A stretch of DNA of 64,000 bases, from NCBI GenBank assembly GCA_019638775.1, contig JAHBTD010000002.1, forward strand, positions 1,054,001-1,118,000, written 5' to 3'. The DNA comes from Fimbriimonadaceae bacterium (lineage in GTDB: Bacteria; Armatimonadota; Fimbriimonadia; Fimbriimonadales; Fimbriimonadaceae). Shown piece by piece: positions 1 through 8,435 of the stretch (its first letter is position 1; the number at the start of each line of letters is the position of its first letter). A program made the position numbers and the translations under genes. The notes below the pieces were generated by a model, which saw nothing but the letters and a program-made list of their open reading frames with translations, was not told the DNA's origin and made no database searches.

Positions 1-111
1 TTGGCAGACCATCACAGCTTGCTTTGTTTCGTCGAAAAGCTTATTCGCAAAGGCGTTGGGAGCGCCCCCCGAAAAAGTAAAAGCGGCGAGCGCCGCAGTG
101 GCAACAATCAT
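1..111 (-). CDS. N-terminal fragment of a paralogue of the next gene (cut by window edge)
   Basis: A minus-strand reading frame starts at the ATG at 109-111 and stays open for 37 codons to the window edge. Its residues match the first 37 residues of the protein at 195-1184 at 23 positions, including the stretch FTFSGG and the later FAN.LF.E.KQ.VMV. It is therefore a tandem paralogue whose remaining part lies outside this window. A GAGGAC sequence a few bases before the ATG can serve as ribosome binding site. The short hydrophobic N-terminus suggests export, but the function is unknown. Codon content and similarity support a real gene; nothing can be said of the missing part. Confidence 0.6.
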   Translation of the reverse strand, partial: MIVATAALAAFTFSGGAPNAFANKLFDETKQAVMVCQ

Positions 112-121
112 AGTGTCCTCG

Positions 122-156
122 ATGGCATCTGTGCTTTAGACGAAGACAGATGCCAT
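122..156 (-). repeat. 11-bp perfect inverted repeat between tandem paralogues
   Basis: ATGGCATCTGT (122-132) pairs perfectly with ACAGATGCCAT (146-156) across a 13-base loop. It lies 38 bases beyond the stop of the gene at 195-1184 and just before the start codon at 111. No T-run follows on the minus strand, so it is not a standard intrinsic terminator. It could damp read-through between the two paralogues or protect the upstream message. Confidence 0.6.
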
Positions 157-194
157 GAGTTATGACAAAGGCTTAGAATCCTCTCAGAGGGCGA

Positions 195-1184
195 CTATCC
201 TCGCCCACGACGCGACGTTCGGGACTGCGTCACGGTGTAGCGCACTTCGTTTTCGCGCCGTGAAACCGGATCGACGAGCACAAGTTCAGCCGAAAGATTC
301 AGCCGACTGTCCACTCGGAAGGTTGAGCGCTGCCAATCGACATACCGGAGATCAACGATTCGCGTTCGGCTGCGTCTGCCCGAAGTTTGCGCCTCTTGCA
401 TAGCCATCTGAACCCATCGTACAAACACTGAGGCGGTTCTTTGCTTCGTCGATATCCAGAACTCGGTTCTAACTGATCCGTCGAGTGCGTGAAGTAGTTC
501 TTGGGGATTCATTTCTCGAATCATCGCGATGCGCGCCTCGACTCCTTGGAGCATCAGTTCGTTGCCGTTTGGATTAATGTCTCGAACTGATGTGCGAAGT
601 GTGGTTTCCGCTCGCTTGCCGAACTCGGCAACATAGGGCATGATCGTCAACTGTTGCTCAGTGGAGAGAAGGTGCCCTCCAATCAACTTGGCTACCTTGA
701 TTAGAAACTCCCGTTCCTCCATCTCTTCAACACGAATTGCAAGCTGTAGGTTGCCAAGGACGGGATGGATACGGAGCGGGCGTGACAGTTCAAGATTTGC
801 AAGGTCTTCGACGCGGATGACCTCATTCTCTTTCAGTTGGATCGTGATCTTGCCATCGTTTACGGCATCCGCATCCAGTCTGGCGGTACGTGCCGAGTAC
901 GAGCCTGGCAGACGAAGGTTGAGTCCCAATACCTCGGGCGGGATCATGCCGTCTGTATAGGTCATTTCAACGCCCGGTGTTTTCGTCATGGTTGGCGACG
1001 ACCTGAAGGCAGCATAAATGGAGTTGACATCAGTGGCGTCAAACTCCATTGCGGGCAATCGAACACTGACAGCCTGAGACACCATAACGGGCTGCTTAGA
1101 CTCCTCAAAAAGCTGATTGGCGAACTCGCTTGGAGAACCGCCTGAAAACGTAAAGATTGCCGCTACTGCCGTCCAAATAGTCAT
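195..1184 (-). CDS. Hypothetical exported-type protein, tandem paralogue
   Basis: This 329-residue protein was not recognised. The first 14 residues are hydrophobic and resemble a short signal segment, followed by GGSPSEFANQLF. The rest is mixed alpha/beta without cysteine and ends in an arginine-rich tail (SRTSRRGRG). The N-terminal 37 residues are shared with the truncated gene at 1-111, so the pair arose by duplication. The C-terminal third (DLRYVDWQRS...RLNLSAELVLVD) has alternating hydrophobic residues suggesting beta strands. The window gives no partner gene that explains it. The start at 1184 is the only one that keeps the shared N-terminus. Confidence 0.75.
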   Translation of the reverse strand: MTIWTAVAAIFTFSGGSPSEFANQLFEESKQPVMVSQAVSVRLPAMEFDATDVNSIYAAFRSSPTMTKTPGVEMTYTDGMIPPEVLGLNLRLPGSYSARTARLDADAVNDGKITIQLKENEVIRVEDLANLELSRPLRIHPVLGNLQLAIRVEEMEEREFLIKVAKLIGGHLLSTEQQLTIMPYVAEFGKRAETTLRTSVRDINPNGNELMLQGVEARIAMIREMNPQELLHALDGSVRTEFWISTKQRTASVFVRWVQMAMQEAQTSGRRSRTRIVDLRYVDWQRSTFRVDSRLNLSAELVLVDPVSRRENEVRYTVTQSRTSRRGRG

Positions 1185-1295
1185 AGGATCACCTACGCGT
1201 AGAGACGCCTTTGGACAGCAATTGTTCGATTAATTACATTTTTTGGAGCATTGTCCCGATTGACGATCGCGGCATCTGCGTCGTCATCGTAGAGG

Positions 1296-2210
1296 CTAAC
1301 TCAACTTCGTAAGGTCGAAAAGTTTAGCCGTGCCGTCATCGCACCCAACGGCGAGCGCCGTGCCGTCTTCGGAGGCGCTGATGCAGATCGTTCGACGGTC
1401 ACCAAGTTCACACTGGGCGATCGGATTGCCTGTGTAATCGTACAGCCTAATTCGGTGCTCTTCCGACACCGCCAAGAGCTTGCGGAGTCCGGTAAAGGCC
1501 ATACACGGAAGACCAATCCCGACGGGAATTCGGGCGATTGGAGAACCGGTATCCAGGGCCCAAATGGTCACACTGTCGAAGGTTCGGGTGGCGCAAAGAC
1601 CATCCGATGCGGAGCCGGCAAATCCAAAAATCCTCTCCCCTGTGTGGAGCTTGCCCACCTTGGCTTGAGTCTGTGGGTCCCAGATCGTGACGGAGAAACC
1701 GTCAGTACCGATGATCGCATCGTCGCGATGAAGTTGGATGAGCTTGGTTGGGACGTCGTTATCGTGAAACCTGAATAGACGCTTTCCATCGGGTGTCCAA
1801 ATCTCCATTGCCCCGTCGTCGAATGCGGCGACAAGATTGCCGTCATCGCGGATCATCATTGACACAGGCGAGGTGATGAGGAAGCAGAAGGCATAAGGAG
1901 GAGCATAGATCCATCTCCGAACTCCTGTCTCCAGGTCGAGAGCGTGCAAACGTCCGCCAGCGGCGACGTAGAGCATATTGCGCATGTCGTCGATGGCAAT
2001 GGAGCGAACTCGGTCGATTCCCCAAAGCCGCTCAAGCAGGCTCCTAAAGTTGAGGCGATAATGCACCTTCCCTGCCTTCCAAACCACGACGTTGTGCTCG
2101 ACATCGGCAGTTACCAAGAACTCGCCTTTTTGAGAGAAGACCACATGGCTGAGCGGGCAGTCGTGGGCGTTCAGTTGATTAAAGATGGACAAGGAAGTGG
2201 TTTGCAACAT
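1296..2210 (-). CDS. WD40-like beta-propeller protein
   Basis: The 304-residue product shows five or more repeats of roughly 40 residues ending in propeller-type signatures: VVVWKAG near residue 45, VTIWDPQT near 205, VTIWALDTG near 240, IRLYDYTG near 265 and AKLFDLTKL at the C-terminus. This is the pattern of WD40 or quinoprotein-like propellers, which act as binding scaffolds. There is no signal peptide or membrane segment, so it is probably cytoplasmic. An AAGAGA sequence precedes the ATG at 2210. It is convergent with nothing and has no obvious operon partner; the ligand is unknown. Confidence 0.8.
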   Translation of the reverse strand: MLQTTSLSIFNQLNAHDCPLSHVVFSQKGEFLVTADVEHNVVVWKAGKVHYRLNFRSLLERLWGIDRVRSIAIDDMRNMLYVAAGGRLHALDLETGVRRWIYAPPYAFCFLITSPVSMMIRDDGNLVAAFDDGAMEIWTPDGKRLFRFHDNDVPTKLIQLHRDDAIIGTDGFSVTIWDPQTQAKVGKLHTGERIFGFAGSASDGLCATRTFDSVTIWALDTGSPIARIPVGIGLPCMAFTGLRKLLAVSEEHRIRLYDYTGNPIAQCELGDRRTICISASEDGTALAVGCDDGTAKLFDLTKLS

Positions 2211-2338
2211 TTCAATCTCTTAAGTGCTGATACGCACAGGTCTGTGTAGCCGGTTTCACCTTAAGGTCTGATCTACAACTTATCTGACGCTTTTTGGTGG
2301 AGCGCAAGTTTCCACGGGTCGGTTAAACTGGCAACGCA

Positions 2339-3391
2339 ATGAATGAACCGTTACTGAAGCGCCTTACGGAGGCACACGGCGTCCCCGGCCAAGAAGACCT
2401 TATTCGCGAGATCGTCAAAGAGGAGCTCAATGGACTTGTCGAGTTCTCTAGTGACCCCATGGGGAATCTCATATGTCTTAAGCGTGGCTCTGGCCCCGAG
2501 CCTCGGAAGAAGCTCATGCTTGCGGCGCATATGGATGAGATCGGCTTCGTCGTGAAGTTCATTGACGATAAAGGCTTTCTGCGTTTGCATACACTCGGAG
2601 GTTGGGACCCTCGACAGATGGCAAGCCAGCGTGTTTTCGTGCATACGCCCCAAGGCAAACTCCCAGGAGTCTTGATGGCCGGCGTTAAACCAAAGCACCT
2701 CTTATCGGCTGAGGAGGCGGGTAGACCAATCCAAGCCCACCAGTTCTTTGTCGATCTCGGGATGACGGGCGAGGAAGCTAAAACACAGGTTCCCATCGGC
2801 ACTATGGTGACGATGAACCGAACGTTGCAACGGATGGGCAAGCTCCTGACGTGCAAGGCGATGGATGATCGGGCGGCGGTTTATGTGATGATTGAAGCCC
2901 TTCGAAGCGTAGGCCTTCACGACGTCGATATCTACGCGGTTGCAACGACTCAGGAGGAGATTGGTTTGCGCGGTGCCGCGGCAAGTGGTTTTGGCATCGT
3001 GCCCGATATCTGCGTCGCGATGGACGTTACTCTTGCAAATGACATCCCGGCCATCCCCGAAGAGGACCACATTACAAAGCTCGGAGAGGGTGCGGCGATC
3101 AAGATCATGGACAGCTCTCTGATCTGCTCGCCAAAGATGGTCCAGCACTTCAAGGATGTCGCGGTGAAGCACAACATCAAACACCAAATGGAGCTGCTGA
3201 CCATGGGTGGCACCGACGCTGGTGGTGTGCAGCGTTTACATGGCGGAGTTCCTTCGTTCACGCTCAGTATTCCAACCCGCTATATCCACACCGTCAACGA
3301 GACGGTCCACGAAGATGATGTGGACGCCTGCGTCGCTCTGCTCGCTCGGTATATCGAAGAGGCACACACGCGCAACTACAACTTCGACTAA
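2339..3391 (+). CDS. M42 family metallo-aminopeptidase
   Basis: The 350-residue protein has the full M42 (glutamyl aminopeptidase / tetrahedral aminopeptidase) layout. AAHMDEIG supplies the first metal ligands (H64, D66), AMDDRA supplies D176/D177, TTQEEIG carries the catalytic glutamates (E206/E207), AMDVT carries D229 and the C-terminal YIHTVNE carries the last histidine. The PDZ-like insert between residues 70 and 160 is present. M42 enzymes form large cytoplasmic oligomers that trim peptides released by proteases. Length is normal. It stands alone between the propeller gene and the GYF gene; specificity cannot be deduced. Confidence 0.93.
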   Translation: MNEPLLKRLTEAHGVPGQEDLIREIVKEELNGLVEFSSDPMGNLICLKRGSGPEPRKKLMLAAHMDEIGFVVKFIDDKGFLRLHTLGGWDPRQMASQRVFVHTPQGKLPGVLMAGVKPKHLLSAEEAGRPIQAHQFFVDLGMTGEEAKTQVPIGTMVTMNRTLQRMGKLLTCKAMDDRAAVYVMIEALRSVGLHDVDIYAVATTQEEIGLRGAAASGFGIVPDICVAMDVTLANDIPAIPEEDHITKLGEGAAIKIMDSSLICSPKMVQHFKDVAVKHNIKHQMELLTMGGTDAGGVQRLHGGVPSFTLSIPTRYIHTVNETVHEDDVDACVALLARYIEEAHTRNYNFD

Positions 3392-3441
3392 ACCGTTCAT
3401 AGATAAAGGATTCGTGGGAAGCCTGGGAGAATTAGAAGCGA

Positions 3442-3963
3442 ATGCGTTACTACGTCATTGGGGCTGATGGGAAAAGGTATGGCCCTGTGGATATGGGCCA
3501 GCTGCAGCAATGGGTTGGAGAGGGCCGGGTTACACGCACAACGATGGTTGTCGAAGAGGCCAGTGGCGTGCAGTACGCAGCGAATGTTGTTCAGGGGCTT
3601 CACTTCTCCCAACCCACTGCTCAACAGCAACCCCAACAATCGCAGCAAGGCGGGCAGTATTACCACAGGCCCGGCTATACGTCTCCCATGTCGGGAGCGC
3701 CGCAGTATTCGGGGCCGGTTCCCAACACCGGCCTTTCCATCGGGCTAGCTATCTTTACGATGCTTTGCTGTGGGTGTATGCCCCTAGGAATCGTATCGCT
3801 TGTGTATGCGGTCCAAGCGAATTCGGCTGTTAGTCAGGGCAATATTGCCGAGGCGAACCGACTCGACGCGACCTCAAGAACTTGGGCTTATTGGTCGATC
3901 GGAGTTGGGGTCGTTAGCGGGATATTCTATGCGATGGCGATGTTTGCTGGCGGGATGATGTAG
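3442..3963 (+). CDS. GYF_2 domain plus CD225/dispanin-like membrane protein
   Basis: Residues 1-50 (MRYYVIGADGKRYGPV, then a GQLQQWVGEGRV-type helix) form a GYF_2 domain, a small module that binds proline-rich peptides. A Q/P/G-rich linker follows to about residue 95. The rest holds two membrane helices around CCGCMPLGIVSLVYA and a short loop (NIAEANRLDATSRTWAYWSIG), which is the CD225/dispanin pattern. The cysteines before the first loop fit that family. The protein is probably an inner-membrane protein with a cytoplasmic reader domain; its role in bacteria is not known. A GGGAGA sequence precedes the ATG. Confidence 0.85.
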   Translation: MRYYVIGADGKRYGPVDMGQLQQWVGEGRVTRTTMVVEEASGVQYAANVVQGLHFSQPTAQQQPQQSQQGGQYYHRPGYTSPMSGAPQYSGPVPNTGLSIGLAIFTMLCCGCMPLGIVSLVYAVQANSAVSQGNIAEANRLDATSRTWAYWSIGVGVVSGIFYAMAMFAGGMM

Positions 3964-3969
3964 GAATGC

Positions 3970-6690
3970 TTAAGCCGACTTCTTACCGCCCTTTGTCTTC
4001 GCTTTAGAACCGGCGCTCTTGCCCTTGGCAGCGGATGCCTTTCCACGTCGGCCTGAGAACTTCTTGGTGCTGGGGCCAGCAGCTGCCTTTGCTTTAAGGA
4101 GTTCGAGCGCAGCTTCGGGGGTGATCGTTGCAGGGTCAGTACCCTTTGGCAAAGTTGCGTTGGTTGTACCGTCGGTCACGTACGGACCAAACCGCCCAGC
4201 CAACACACGTACAGGTCCGGCAGCACCCTCAAGTGCGCCAAACTCCTGGATCGGTCCGGTCGACGCTTTCGCCCTTCCGAATGTCTTCGGCTGCTTGAGA
4301 ATCTCAACCGCCTGATCGAGGCTGAGGCTTTGTGCGGCTCGCCAATCTTCAACGTTGCGAATCTCCGCGCCGCATTGGAGGTAGGGTCCAAACTTGCCGA
4401 TGCGGAAGATGACGGGCTCTTTGGTTTCGGGGTGAAGCCCGATCTGCTTCGGAAGTTCACAAAGATAGGCGAGATCTTCGGGGCTGAGTGTTCTGGGGTC
4501 AGTGTTCGGGGGCAGACTAATCCACGTTGGCTTTACCTTTGCTTCAAGCTCTTCGGGAGTCCTCTCCAACTCAAGGTAGTACCCCGTTCTGAACTTGACA
4601 AGAAGACGTTTGCCCGACGCGGGATCGACGCCGATGCTCTCAGCTTCCGGCCTCTTCTCATCAAAGAGCGCGAGCGCCTTTTCGATGCTCAGTTCGGCAG
4701 GAGAGACATCTTCAGGCACATTCGCGTATCGCTTTTCGTCCCCATCGCCAATCTGTAAGAACGGATCACCGCCCTTTCCAATCCTAACGATAATCGGCTT
4801 GCCCGATTCCGGCTCCGCTCCCAAATTATAGTTGGCGAAGGGGATAGTCGTCTTGCGTTCCGACACGGCTTCACGCAACCCAACTTGTCCGTCTGCCCCG
4901 AGGAAAAAGCGCTTTAAATAGGTGGGGCCGTCGACTTCGCCTCGAGCGATCTGGTCAAGACGCTCGTCCATTTGCGCCGTAAAGCGCAGGTCCATGAATT
5001 CGGCAAAGAAGTTGTCGAGGAGTTCGACGGTCATGAATGCGACAAATGTGGGGATTAGTTCCCTTCCCTTTTTGCGGACGTAGCCACGATCCACGATCAC
5101 GCTCATGATGGACGCATAGGTTGAGGGACGCCCAATGCCCAACTCTTCCAAGGCTTTGATAAGGGTGGCTTCGGTATACCGGGCTGGCGCTTTGGTTTCA
5201 TGTCGGAGCGTATCCAGCTTAACGAGCTTGGTTTCGTCGCCCTTGTTTAGTTCCGGAAGGATTCGCTCTTTTTCTTCGATAGCGGCGTCGGCATCGTCCA
5301 AATCTTCGACATACGCGAGAAGGAACCCTGGGAAAGTGATCTCCTTGCCGGTTGCTCCAAAAGTCAACTTCCCTGCTGAAGTCGCAACTTCAATCTCGGC
5401 GCTTGTGCGCATGACCTCGGCGTTGCGCATTTGGCAAGCGAGGGTTCGTTTGTAGATAAGATCGTAAAGCTTGTAGTGGGATTCGCTCAGAGCCATGAGC
5501 TGACTTCGGAGCGATTCAGCCGTGCGGTGGATGTCTGTCGGGCGAATTGCTTCGTGAGCTTCTTGGGCATTGGCGACCTTGGACTCGTAGCGGTTCGGCT
5601 TTGCGGGGATGAACTTCTCGCCAAACTTATTCTCAATCTCGGTGCGAATCTCTCGGACTGCCTGCTCCGCGAGTGACAGCGAGTCGGTACGCATGTAGGT
5701 GATAAGGCCGACGCGCTCGCCACCACCGATATCGACACCCTCATAAAGGTCTTGAGCGATCCTCATCGTGCGATCGGCGCTCATCCCAAACTTTCGGTTC
5801 GCTTCCTGCTGAAGCGTTGTTGTGCGGAAGGGCGCTGGGGGCTTCTCGATGCCGGGGTTCTTCTCGACCGAAGTTACGGTCCACGGCTTTGCCTCTCGGG
5901 CTGCTTCGGCGAGACGTCCTGTCTCCTCTTCGTTGAGCAGTCTTACGTTTTTGCCCACGAGTTGACCGCTTTCGTCGTCGAAATCTTTGCCCTGTGCGAT
6001 GCGTGTGCCATCGACTTTGCGGAGAATCGCATCGAATCCCTTGTCTCTTGCCGACAGTCCGGCCTTGAGGTCCCAATAGACCGAGACCTTGAAATCGCGA
6101 CGCCGCTTCTCACGCTCAACGATCAGCTTGACGGCGGGGCTTTGAACCCTTCCCGCGCTAAGCTCCTTGGCAACCTTCGACCAGAGCACAGGGGACAGCG
6201 TGTAGCCATACAAGCGGTCGAGAATACGCCGCGCCTCCTGTGCCTCGACAAGTTGACTGTCGATCTGACGTGGATGCTGGAGAGCTTCTTGGATTGCCTC
6301 ACGGGTGATCTCGTGGAAAGCAATACGGCTGACCTTGACTTTGGAACTGGGCTTTAGAATCTCAAGCAAGTGCCAGCTTATCGACTCGCCTTCGCGGTCT
6401 TCGTCTGTAGCGAGGATAAGCTCGTCAGCTCCTTTAAGGGCGCTCTTCAAGCTGTCAATCGTCTTTTGCTTGCCCGACGACACTTGGTAGAACGGCTCAA
6501 AGTTGTTATCGACATCGACGGCGTAGTCGGCCCACCACTTCTTCTGATGCTCGGTAGGAAGGCCCTTCCTGTTATCGGGGAGATCGCGGACATGGCCAAG
6601 GCTCGCCTGGACGACGTAATCGCTGCCCAAGAAGCGACTGATAGTTTTGGCTTTGGCTGGCGATTCGACGATAACAAGCTTCTTTGGCAT
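3970..6690 (-). CDS. topA: DNA topoisomerase I
   Basis: The 906-residue protein is a type IA topoisomerase that relaxes negative supercoils. The Toprim domain is at the N-terminus (VESPAKAKTI with catalytic E9, and TDEDREGE at about 95-102). The nucleophile is Y332 in TYMRTDS. After the four core domains the C-terminus has no zinc-finger cysteines; instead it has several repeats such as FRIGKFGPYLQCG and VLAGRFGPYVTDG and a lysine/alanine-rich basic tail. That arrangement is usual for actinobacterial and similar TopA proteins. Start at 6690 gives the canonical MPKKLVIVESPAKAK beginning. It is transcribed away from the transglutaminase gene. Confidence 0.97.
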   Translation of the reverse strand: MPKKLVIVESPAKAKTISRFLGSDYVVQASLGHVRDLPDNRKGLPTEHQKKWWADYAVDVDNNFEPFYQVSSGKQKTIDSLKSALKGADELILATDEDREGESISWHLLEILKPSSKVKVSRIAFHEITREAIQEALQHPRQIDSQLVEAQEARRILDRLYGYTLSPVLWSKVAKELSAGRVQSPAVKLIVEREKRRRDFKVSVYWDLKAGLSARDKGFDAILRKVDGTRIAQGKDFDDESGQLVGKNVRLLNEEETGRLAEAAREAKPWTVTSVEKNPGIEKPPAPFRTTTLQQEANRKFGMSADRTMRIAQDLYEGVDIGGGERVGLITYMRTDSLSLAEQAVREIRTEIENKFGEKFIPAKPNRYESKVANAQEAHEAIRPTDIHRTAESLRSQLMALSESHYKLYDLIYKRTLACQMRNAEVMRTSAEIEVATSAGKLTFGATGKEITFPGFLLAYVEDLDDADAAIEEKERILPELNKGDETKLVKLDTLRHETKAPARYTEATLIKALEELGIGRPSTYASIMSVIVDRGYVRKKGRELIPTFVAFMTVELLDNFFAEFMDLRFTAQMDERLDQIARGEVDGPTYLKRFFLGADGQVGLREAVSERKTTIPFANYNLGAEPESGKPIIVRIGKGGDPFLQIGDGDEKRYANVPEDVSPAELSIEKALALFDEKRPEAESIGVDPASGKRLLVKFRTGYYLELERTPEELEAKVKPTWISLPPNTDPRTLSPEDLAYLCELPKQIGLHPETKEPVIFRIGKFGPYLQCGAEIRNVEDWRAAQSLSLDQAVEILKQPKTFGRAKASTGPIQEFGALEGAAGPVRVLAGRFGPYVTDGTTNATLPKGTDPATITPEAALELLKAKAAAGPSTKKFSGRRGKASAAKGKSAGSKAKTKGGKKSA

Positions 6691-7004
6691 TCCATGCTCT
6701 CCTGCGTGAGTCAGACGATGACCATGATCGATTGCGTTCCGTCAGGTCGAAAATTCCCCAAAATTGATTGTGCGATCAGAGTGAGGCCGCTCGCGATGCT
6801 ACCGGCGACGATGGCAAGGTTTCAATGATTCGCGCACCCATCCTAGCAAAGATTGGGCATTTTTCCGCGGACAAGTAAGTTTTGCCGGGCATAAGGGCGT
6901 TCGTCCATTACACTATATACGGCATCGAACTGCAAAAATGCCCACTGCCACTGGTATGGCGGCGCTTCGTGACGTCCTATCAGTGGCGGTTTTTGGATAT
7001 TAGA
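6691..7004. other. Divergent intergenic region topA / transglutaminase
   Basis: This 314-base gap separates the diverging topA and transglutaminase genes and must hold both promoters. A reading frame can be extended upstream on the plus strand to 6882, but its sequence is not protein-like. A plus-strand TATATA at about 6914-6919 is a possible -10 element with no clear -35. I see no RNA gene or repeat. Confidence 0.4.
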
Positions 7005-8423
7005 ATGAATTCGAACCGATTTCTCAGATCAATCCTCATCTTGTCAGCCTTTTGCCTGAGCTTGTCTGGCTTCGCGCAAGAGGCGTATCTTGGCCTTTTC
7101 TTGCAGGGCTCCAAGATCGGATACGTCCACTCCAAGGTGGATGAGGACACATCTACGGGAAAGAAGATGAATCGCGCCACTTCGGAGACGATGATCGACA
7201 TGTCGATGCTCGGTACCCCTCTGAACATGCGGATTCTCACCTACACGCTTTCCGACCAGGCGGGCAAGCCGCTGGTGATGAAGTTCACGACGATCAGCGC
7301 GGGTCGGTCACAGAATGTCGAGGCAAACTTTATCGGAAATCAGATCCGGGTCGTCGTCGATAATAACGGCGAAAGATCAAACAAAGTTTTGGAGATCCCC
7401 AAAGGCGGCGTTGTCGTGGACGATCCTGTTTCCGCACTGCTGACCGATCAGGTTAAGCCGGGTGCAAAAGCTGAGTTTTACGTACTCGACACAACTGCGA
7501 TCAGCCTGATCAAGAACAGTGTCGAGATTGTTGGACCCGCAACCGTGGATGTGCGGGGAAAGAGCCGTCAAGCAACGCTCGTGAAAGTGATCGATCCCCG
7601 AGCGACGATGAGTGTCTATCTCGACTCCAAGAATGAAGTCATCAAGATCGACGCTATGGCGGGGATTGAGATGATCCCTGTCACCAAAGAGGAAGCCCTT
7701 GCCGAGGTAAAGCCGGGATCAATTGATCTTGCCGAAGCGACCAGCCTTCGCCCGAACAAACCGCTCAGCAGCATCAACACAATCAAAAGCTTGTCTCTAA
7801 AGATCAGTGGCCCGGATATGAGTCGGGTACCGACGACAGATCATCAAACCGTGAAGGGTTCGGCAAAAACATGGCAGATCGCGATTCACCCCGTTGAGGT
7901 GAACACAAAGACGACGATCGCTCAAGCAGCCAAGCAGCAGCCAAACTGGCTCAAACCGGGCTTGCACATACCATCAGACCAGCAGTCGTTTAAGGCCTTG
8001 GCGAAGCAGATCATTGGCGATTCAAAGACCGTTGCCGACGCATCCTCAAAGATTCGCAAGTACGTGAGCGACCAGATGACGCCCAATGCAGGAATCGGCG
8101 TGTTGAGAGACGCGAACGAAATCTTGAAGACGAAAGAGGGTGTATGTCGAGACTATGCCATTTTGTCGGCAACACTCCTTCGAGCGGCGGGAATCCCAAC
8201 GCGCGTGTGCAGCGGCCTCGTGTACCAAGACGGCACATACTACTATCATGCTTGGGACGAAGTTTGGGACGGAGCGAAGTGGTTTGGAGTCGATTCGACA
8301 CGTCCCGACGGGCGAGTAAGAGCAGGACATCTGACCCTGGCAAAGGGCACGGTTGAAGACGCATTCTTGTTTACGTTCCTGGATAAGGCTACTATAGAGG
8401 TGGTCGACATCGTTCGACGTTAG
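7005..8423 (+). CDS. Exported transglutaminase-like protein
   Basis: Starting at the ATG at 7005 gives a clear signal peptide (basic MNSNRFLRS, hydrophobic ILILSAFCLSLSG, then FAQ). The 472-residue mature-type protein has a large N-terminal region and a C-terminal transglutaminase-like (papain-fold) domain. Its catalytic triad is visible: C381 in GVCRDYA, H415 in YYYHAWDEV and D430 in VDSTRPDG. Such exported bacterial proteins are thought to act as proteases or amide-bond enzymes, and the real substrate is unknown. It is 12 bases from the PIN-TRAM gene, so probably co-transcribed with it. Confidence 0.9.
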   Translation: MNSNRFLRSILILSAFCLSLSGFAQEAYLGLFLQGSKIGYVHSKVDEDTSTGKKMNRATSETMIDMSMLGTPLNMRILTYTLSDQAGKPLVMKFTTISAGRSQNVEANFIGNQIRVVVDNNGERSNKVLEIPKGGVVVDDPVSALLTDQVKPGAKAEFYVLDTTAISLIKNSVEIVGPATVDVRGKSRQATLVKVIDPRATMSVYLDSKNEVIKIDAMAGIEMIPVTKEEALAEVKPGSIDLAEATSLRPNKPLSSINTIKSLSLKISGPDMSRVPTTDHQTVKGSAKTWQIAIHPVEVNTKTTIAQAAKQQPNWLKPGLHIPSDQQSFKALAKQIIGDSKTVADASSKIRKYVSDQMTPNAGIGVLRDANEILKTKEGVCRDYAILSATLLRAAGIPTRVCSGLVYQDGTYYYHAWDEVWDGAKWFGVDSTRPDGRVRAGHLTLAKGTVEDAFLFTFLDKATIEVVDIVRR

Positions 8424-8435
8424 TGATAAAGGGGA

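Noticed and set aside
5752-6357. 201-codon open frame on the plus strand inside topA
   Set aside because: It is antisense to a certain topA gene, and its translation is low in normal protein signatures; long antisense frames are expected here from codon bias.
3970-6690. Possibility that topA is reverse gyrase or a type IB enzyme
   Set aside because: The Toprim plus TYMRTDS layout is that of bacterial topoisomerase I and there is no helicase domain.
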